From the NCBI GenBank assembly GCA_902463905.1, contig CABQHF010000066.1, positions 1-9,433 of the forward strand: a stretch of DNA of 9,433 bases, in the 5' to 3' direction. Under the pieces are notes generated by a model, which saw only the letters and a list, made by a program, of their open reading frames with translations, did no database searches and was not told the DNA's origin. The translations under genes and the position numbers were made by a program. This document shows positions 7,066-9,433 of the stretch, piece after piece (position 1 is the first letter of the stretch; each line of letters begins with the position of its first letter). Origin of the DNA: an uncultured Faecalibacterium sp. Lineage in GTDB: Bacteria; Bacillota; Clostridia; Oscillospirales; Ruminococcaceae.

Positions 7066-7077
7066 TTTGATGGTTCC

Positions 7078-7106
7078 ATTATAGAAAAATATTTTCATTC
7101 TGTCCA
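7078..7106 (-). promoter_or_regulatory. Promoter of the nan operon
   Basis: On the minus strand -35 TGGACA (7106-7101) and -10 TATAAT (7083-7078) are separated by exactly 17 bases. The -10 box is perfect and the -35 differs from TTGACA at one position. Transcription would start near 7071, giving a leader of about 67 bases before the binding-protein ATG. The spacer contains the GAAAA-N3-TTTTC palindrome, well placed for repression. Confidence 0.8.
7084..7096. promoter_or_regulatory. Candidate operator inside the nan promoter spacer
   Basis: The palindrome GAAAA-ATA-TTTTC lies between the -35 and -10 boxes. RpiR-family regulators of sugar operons often bind A/T-rich palindromes of the GAAA...TTTC kind, so the divergently encoded RpiR protein is the first candidate to bind here. 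A second site of the same geometry, ATGAA-TTT-TTCAT, lies at 7119-7131 just upstream of the -35 box. Confidence 0.5.
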
Positions 7107-7131
7107 TACTTCCTTTTCATGAATTTTTCAT
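7092..7131. repeat. Three helically phased TTTTCAT direct repeats
   Basis: TTTTCAT occurs on the plus strand at 7092-7098, 7114-7120 and 7125-7131 (ATGAAAA on the minus strand). The steps are 22 and 11 bases, close to two turns and one turn of the helix, so all three face the same side. The missing step would fall on the -35 box. They may be half-sites for a regulator or a curved upstream element. Confidence 0.5.
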
Positions 7132-7260
7132 TTTGGAACTGTGCAGGTTGTACAAGATTATGGGATATCAGAAAAAACACAAAAGAAAGGTGAAAACTGC
7201 TCGTTAAAAAAGTTACAAAACGGTACAAAATTGGAAAAATAAATGAAAAGACTTTTCGGC

Positions 7261-7291
7261 CTGAAAATCTGAAAAAGAAAGAGATTTTCAG
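7261..7291. repeat. Inverted repeat CTGAAAATCT-N11-AGATTTTCAG
   Basis: Ten-base perfect arms (7261-7270 and 7282-7291) flank an 11-base purine-rich spacer. Outer arms CGGCC (7257-7261) and GGCCG (7298-7302) can also pair across a bulge and are followed by TTTTT, giving a weak terminator-like shape on the plus strand. No gene precedes it on that strand, so a protein-binding site between the two promoters is the more likely role. Confidence 0.5.
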
Positions 7292-7313
7292 AAAATGGGC
7301 CGTTTTTCCTCAC

Positions 7314-7336
7314 TTTCTGTGCCGTCTGCACAGAAA
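7314..7336. repeat. Inverted repeat TTTCTGTGC-N5-GCACAGAAA upstream of the RpiR gene promoter
   Basis: Nine-base perfect arms (7314-7322 and 7328-7336) flank CGTCT. The centre lies about 40 bases before the -35 box of the regulator promoter, a position used by activators or upstream operators. The arms differ in sequence from the A/T palindromes at the nan promoter, so a different protein may bind here. Confidence 0.5.
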
Positions 7337-7365
7337 CCGGACCAAAAATGTGGGCAATGCGCCTC

Positions 7366-7394
7366 TTGCACACCCGGTTTGTTTCTTTTATACT
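7366..7394 (+). promoter_or_regulatory. Promoter of the RpiR-family regulator gene
   Basis: -35 TTGCAC (7366-7371) and -10 TATACT (7389-7394) are separated by 17 bases; each box matches the sigma-A consensus closely. Transcription would begin near 7401, leaving a leader of about 66 bases that contains a 5-bp GCTGC/GCAGC hairpin (7430-7446) before the AAGGAG ribosome site at 7455. Confidence 0.7.
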
Positions 7395-7466
7395 TTTTGA
7401 TGTAAGAAGGTGTAGGAGATAAGTCGGCGGCTGCCCTTTGTGCAGCGGTCGGGTAAGGAGAAGGAA

Positions 7467-8312
7467 ATGTCTACAAATTTTTGGGAGCTGCTGCAGCAGC
7501 ACCAGAATGACCTGACAAAATCGGGTCACATGGTGGCCGACTATCTGGTGCAGCACGCAGCAGAGGCACAGTATCTGTCCATCTCATCCCTGGCAAGGGA
7601 ATGCAAGGTGGCAGAGGCTACGGTGTTCCGGTTCTGCCGGGCGCTGGGGTTTGAAGGCTACCATGAAATGCGCATTGCACTGGCACAGGCCAATGCCACC
7701 GGCGCACTGGTCAACCAGCGTGCGCCGGAGCCGGATGCCGACACGGCCACCCTGTGTGAGCACGCCGGTGCGCTGTTCATGACAGCCATCAATGGCACAC
7801 AGAATGCCCTCTCACCGGAGGCGGTGGACAAGGCTGTGGCCCTGCTGCACAGCGCACGGCAGGTGTTCTGCCTGGGGCAGGGCGGCAGCATGCTGGTGGC
7901 CAACGACATCTGCGCCCGGTTTGCGGGCATCACCAACAAGTTCCGCACGGCGGGCGACAGCCACATGCAGGTGATGGCGGCCAGCCTGATGACGGAAGAG
8001 GATGTCGTGTTGTTCGTGTCCTATTCCGGTGCCACGCGGGATATGATCGAGACGCTGCGCACCGCCAAGGCCGCCGGGGCAAAAATCATCCTCATCACCC
8101 ACTACGAGGACTCGCCGGGCGCAAAGCTGGCCGACATCGTGCTGCTGTGCGGCGCGCAGGAAAACCCGCTGGACTCCGGCAGCATCCCCATCAAGGTGGC
8201 GGTGCTGTATGTGGCAGAGGTGCTTCTGCTGCGTTATATGCTGGATGACCAGCAGCAGACCAACGAGGCACAGGACCGCACCACCGAGGCCTTGGCCGTG
8301 AAGATGCTGTAA
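7467..8312 (+). CDS. RpiR-family transcriptional regulator with SIS domain, probable sialic acid (nan) regulator
   Basis: DNA-binding sugar-phosphate sensor, 281 aa, usual RpiR length. Seen: an N-terminal helix-turn-helix domain over about residues 1-77, with the core SISSLARECKVAEATVFRF (39-56) followed by ALGFEGYHEMRIALA, the standard RpiR signature. A SIS domain spans about 115-255, with phosphosugar-binding loops GQGGS at 137-141 and SYSGAT at 185-190. ATG at 7467 has AAGGAG at 7455-7460, six bases upstream; a TTG at 7440 would add nine residues but has no good ribosome site. It is transcribed away from the nan operon, the classical layout for a local regulator. By analogy with RpiR-type NanR proteins of Clostridium and Vibrio, ManNAc-6-P or GlcNAc-6-P is the likely effector and repression the likely mode; both are inferred. 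Confidence 0.92.
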   Translation: MSTNFWELLQQHQNDLTKSGHMVADYLVQHAAEAQYLSISSLARECKVAEATVFRFCRALGFEGYHEMRIALAQANATGALVNQRAPEPDADTATLCEHAGALFMTAINGTQNALSPEAVDKAVALLHSARQVFCLGQGGSMLVANDICARFAGITNKFRTAGDSHMQVMAASLMTEEDVVLFVSYSGATRDMIETLRTAKAAGAKIILITHYEDSPGAKLADIVLLCGAQENPLDSGSIPIKVAVLYVAEVLLLRYMLDDQQQTNEAQDRTTEALAVKML

Positions 8313-8335
8313 TTTCTCTGATCAAAAACACAGAT

Positions 8336-8380
8336 GCCGCTCTGCGGCCGGGCATTCCGGCAGCCGGGCGGCGTTTTTTT
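8336..8380 (+). terminator. Rho-independent terminator of the RpiR gene
   Basis: GCCGC (8336-8340) pairs with GCGGC (8368-8372) and encloses a second stem GCCGG-GCATT-CCGGC (8347-8361). Seven Ts follow at 8374-8380. It begins 24 bases after the regulator stop and separates this gene from the next transcription unit. Confidence 0.85.
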
Positions 8381-8431
8381 GCAGCTGCACAGAAACAGAA
8401 AACAGACGTTCCGGAGCAATTTTTCTAAAAA

Positions 8432-8446
8432 TGCAATCTTTTTGCA
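8432..8446. promoter_or_regulatory. Candidate operator 1, TGCAA-N5-TTGCA, upstream of the transporter promoter
   Basis: Perfect 5+5+5 palindrome TGCAATCTTTTTGCA, 8 bases before the -35 box. The same geometry recurs at 8500-8514, and the -35 box TTGCAA between them repeats the arm sequence. The paired sites around one promoter suggest a dimeric repressor, possibly metal-responsive because of the gene controlled. The regulator is not identifiable from this window. Confidence 0.6.
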
Positions 8447-8454
8447 AATTGGGC

Positions 8455-8483
8455 TTGCAATCGGGCAGGATATCGTGTATAAT
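8455..8483 (+). promoter_or_regulatory. Promoter of the membrane transporter gene
   Basis: -35 TTGCAA (8455-8460) and perfect -10 TATAAT (8478-8483) with a 17-base spacer. The start would be near 8490, and the leader of about 70 bases would carry operator 2 at its beginning. The 249-base gap from the RpiR stop (8313-8561) is fully accounted for by terminator, operators, promoter and leader. No yybP-ykoY manganese riboswitch sequence is apparent. Confidence 0.8.
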
Positions 8484-8499
8484 CATCCCTGCACGAAAA

Positions 8500-8514
8500 T
8501 GCAAACTGATTGCA
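8500..8514. promoter_or_regulatory. Candidate operator 2, TGCAA-N5-TTGCA, just downstream of the transporter start site
   Basis: Perfect 5+5+5 palindrome TGCAAACTGATTGCA. Its centre is 68 bases from that of operator 1. Lying over the early transcribed region, it would block RNA polymerase if occupied. The flanks AAAA before and TTTG after also resemble those of operator 1. Confidence 0.6.
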
Positions 8515-8530
8515 ATTTGTTGAAATGAAG

Positions 8531-8548
8531 AAACCCGCTGGGGTTTTT
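8531..8548 (+). other. Small leader hairpin before the transporter ribosome site
   Basis: AAACCC pairs with GGGTTT (8531-8536 and 8541-8546) around a GCTG loop, followed by TT, then GGGAG at 8549-8553, which is the ribosome site 8 bases before ATG 8562. The stem is only 6 bp, so it could be a weak attenuator or a translation-control element, or incidental. Confidence 0.35.
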
Positions 8549-8561
8549 GGGAGCGATATTT

Positions 8562-9433
8562 ATGGAACTGTTTCTGGATGTTCTGGGCGAATCTCTGGTG
8601 GACACCGCCAAGATGCTGCCCTTTCTGTTTCTGGCCTATCTGCTGATCGAATACATCGAGCACCGCCACGGCGAGCGCATCGAAGCGCTGCTGGCCGGCG
8701 GCGGGCGCTGGGGCGCAGTGCCCGGTGCCCTGCTGGGCTGTGTGCCGCAGTGCGGCTTCTCGGCCATTGCGTCCAACTTCTATGCGTCCCGCGTCATTAC
8801 GCTGGGCACCCTGATGGCCGTGTATCTGGCCACCAGCGATGAAGCCATCCCGCTGCTGGTGTCCATGCCGGCCTACTGGGACAAGCTGGTCGTGCTGATG
8901 GTCATCAAGGTGGTGTACGCTGTCATCGTTGGTTTCGTGCTGGACTTTGTGCTGCGCGGCATCCTGCCCAAGGGGCTGCGGGGCGGCTACACCGGCCATG
9001 CCGACGAGGTGGACTGCCACGAGGAGCACAACGATGAGGAGGGCAACGAGCGCCCCATCTGGCAGGCGGCTCTGCGCCACACGCTGGAGATCTTCGTGTT
9101 CATCTTTGCGTTCAGTCTGGTGTTCGGCCTCATCGTGGAAGGCGTGGGCGAGGACGTGTTTGCCGACCTGCTGGGTCATATGGGCTTCTTCCAGCCGGTG
9201 GTGGCGGCCCTGGTGGGCCTGATCCCCAACTGCGCCGCCAGCGTGCTGCTCACCCAGCTGTATGTGGAGGGTGCCCTGCGCTTTTCCAGCCTGGTGGCCG
9301 GTCTGTGCACCGGTGCCGGTGTAGGCCTGGCCGTGCTGTGGCGCACCAACCCCTCCTGGAAGCAGAACCTGTTCATCACCGGCCTCACCTGGGCCGCCGG
9401 TGCCTTTGTGGGCGTGGCCATGCAGGTGATCGT
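8562..9433 (+). CDS. Putative manganese/arsenic-type heavy-metal exporter, multi-pass membrane protein (3' end cut by window)
   Basis: Integral membrane protein; 290 residues are visible and the end lies outside. It resembles the family annotated as putative manganese transporter or 10TM heavy-metal exporter (ArsP_2-like). Seen: hydrophobic segments near residues 17-33, 53-75, 78-100, 108-133, 174-194, 209-229, 242-262 and 268-290. A duplicated motif appears as GCVPQCGFSA at 59-68 and GLIPNCAASV at 219-228, pointing to two repeated halves each with a P-x-C in a membrane turn. LATSDEAIPLL at 89-99 is also typical. A hydrophilic loop at about 142-165 between the halves is rich in His, Cys, Asp and Glu (two H-x-x-E/H clusters around residues 146-156), a likely metal-binding stretch. 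ATG 8562 follows GGGAG. Exact metal and direction of transport are inferred and uncertain. Confidence 0.8.
   Translation, partial: MELFLDVLGESLVDTAKMLPFLFLAYLLIEYIEHRHGERIEALLAGGGRWGAVPGALLGCVPQCGFSAIASNFYASRVITLGTLMAVYLATSDEAIPLLVSMPAYWDKLVVLMVIKVVYAVIVGFVLDFVLRGILPKGLRGGYTGHADEVDCHEEHNDEEGNERPIWQAALRHTLEIFVFIFAFSLVFGLIVEGVGEDVFADLLGHMGFFQPVVAALVGLIPNCAASVLLTQLYVEGALRFSSLVAGLCTGAGVGLAVLWRTNPSWKQNLFITGLTWAAGAFVGVAMQVI

Larger units (their letters stand above)
7005..7466. other. AT-rich divergent regulatory region between the nan operon and the RpiR gene
   Basis: This 462-base stretch holds no convincing gene. Its middle (about 7070-7320) is markedly richer in A and T than the coding DNA on either side. 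It contains the two divergent promoters, three phased TTTTCAT repeats, a TTGTACAA palindrome (7148-7155), two related tracts GTTACAAAA (7211-7219) and GGTACAAAA (7222-7230), and two longer inverted repeats, listed separately. A GGCGGCTGCC(C)TTTG sequence occurs twice in the same direction, at 7056-7069 and 7426-7440, once just downstream of each predicted start site. Confidence 0.8.

Noticed and set aside
5523..7070. 515-codon open frame on the plus strand, longer than the binding-protein gene it overlaps
   Set aside because: It is antisense to a clear lipoprotein gene with ribosome site and family motifs. Its translation is Val/Gly/Ala/His-rich without family features, as expected opposite GC-rich codons.
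7257..7307. Terminator reading of the CGGCC...GGCCG hairpin with TTTTT
   Set aside because: Large internal bulge and no upstream gene on the plus strand; kept as an inverted repeat of unknown role.
7440..7466. TTG start nine codons upstream of the RpiR gene
   Set aside because: The extension encodes the ribosome-site region itself, and ATG 7467 is correctly spaced from AAGGAG.
8313..8561. Possible yybP-ykoY manganese riboswitch before the putative manganese exporter
   Set aside because: I could not find the conserved core sequences of that riboswitch; the leader is short and filled by operator-like palindromes.
8510..8842. Plus-strand frame (ATG at 8525) that could encode a leader peptide overlapping the exporter start
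   Set aside because: No ribosome site before 8525 and an Arg/Ala/Gly-rich translation once inside the exporter gene; read as an out-of-frame shadow.
8322..9179. 285-codon minus-strand frame opposite the exporter
   Set aside because: His/Gln-rich shadow that runs through a terminator and a promoter; the plus-strand protein has duplicated family motifs.
1..9433. CRISPR arrays, tRNA/rRNA genes, insertion sequences or phage genes
   Set aside because: No regularly spaced repeats, tRNA-like cloverleaf, transposase or integrase motifs, or terminal inverted repeats were seen.

Overview
The window is about 9.4 kb of GC-rich bacterial DNA with strong Shine-Dalgarno sites, sigma-A type promoters and tightly packed genes. 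The gene content and protein style (Tat-type lipoprotein binding proteins, an RpiR regulator, a CUT1 transporter without its own ATPase) suggest a gut Oscillospirales/Ruminococcaceae bacterium close to Faecalibacterium or Gemmiger. That placement is inferred from familiarity, not from a search.

Most of the window (1-7004, minus strand) is one sialic acid uptake and breakdown operon, read from right to left. The order is: lipoprotein solute-binding protein (5652-7004), two sugar-type ABC permeases (4631-5554 and 3645-4616), N-acetylneuraminate lyase nanA (2688-3617), YhcH/NanQ anomerase (2167-2616), ManNAc-6-P epimerase nanE (1458-2162), ROK-family ManNAc kinase nanK (515-1444), and an SGNH esterase that runs off the left edge (1-508). 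Together these would import free sialic acid, open its ring, cleave it to ManNAc and pyruvate, phosphorylate ManNAc and epimerise it to GlcNAc-6-P. The esterase is a candidate for removing O-acetyl groups. No sialidase, transporter ATPase, nagA/nagB or 2,7-anhydro-Neu5Ac oxidoreductase is visible here. The operon is punctuated by two strong RNA hairpins: one after the binding-protein gene, and one with a U-run directly against the yhcH ribosome binding site.

The 462-bp divergent region 7005-7466 is unusually AT-rich. It carries back-to-back promoters with near-consensus boxes and 17-bp spacers, phased TTTTCAT repeats and several palindromes. The plus strand then encodes an RpiR-family regulator with a SIS domain (7467-8312), probably the local sialic acid regulator, ended by a hairpin terminator with seven Ts.

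The right end is a separate unit. A promoter is flanked by two identical-architecture palindromes (TGCAA-N5-TTGCA) and drives a membrane protein (8562 to the right edge) of the putative manganese/arsenic exporter type, with duplicated P-x-C motifs and a His/Cys/acid-rich loop.
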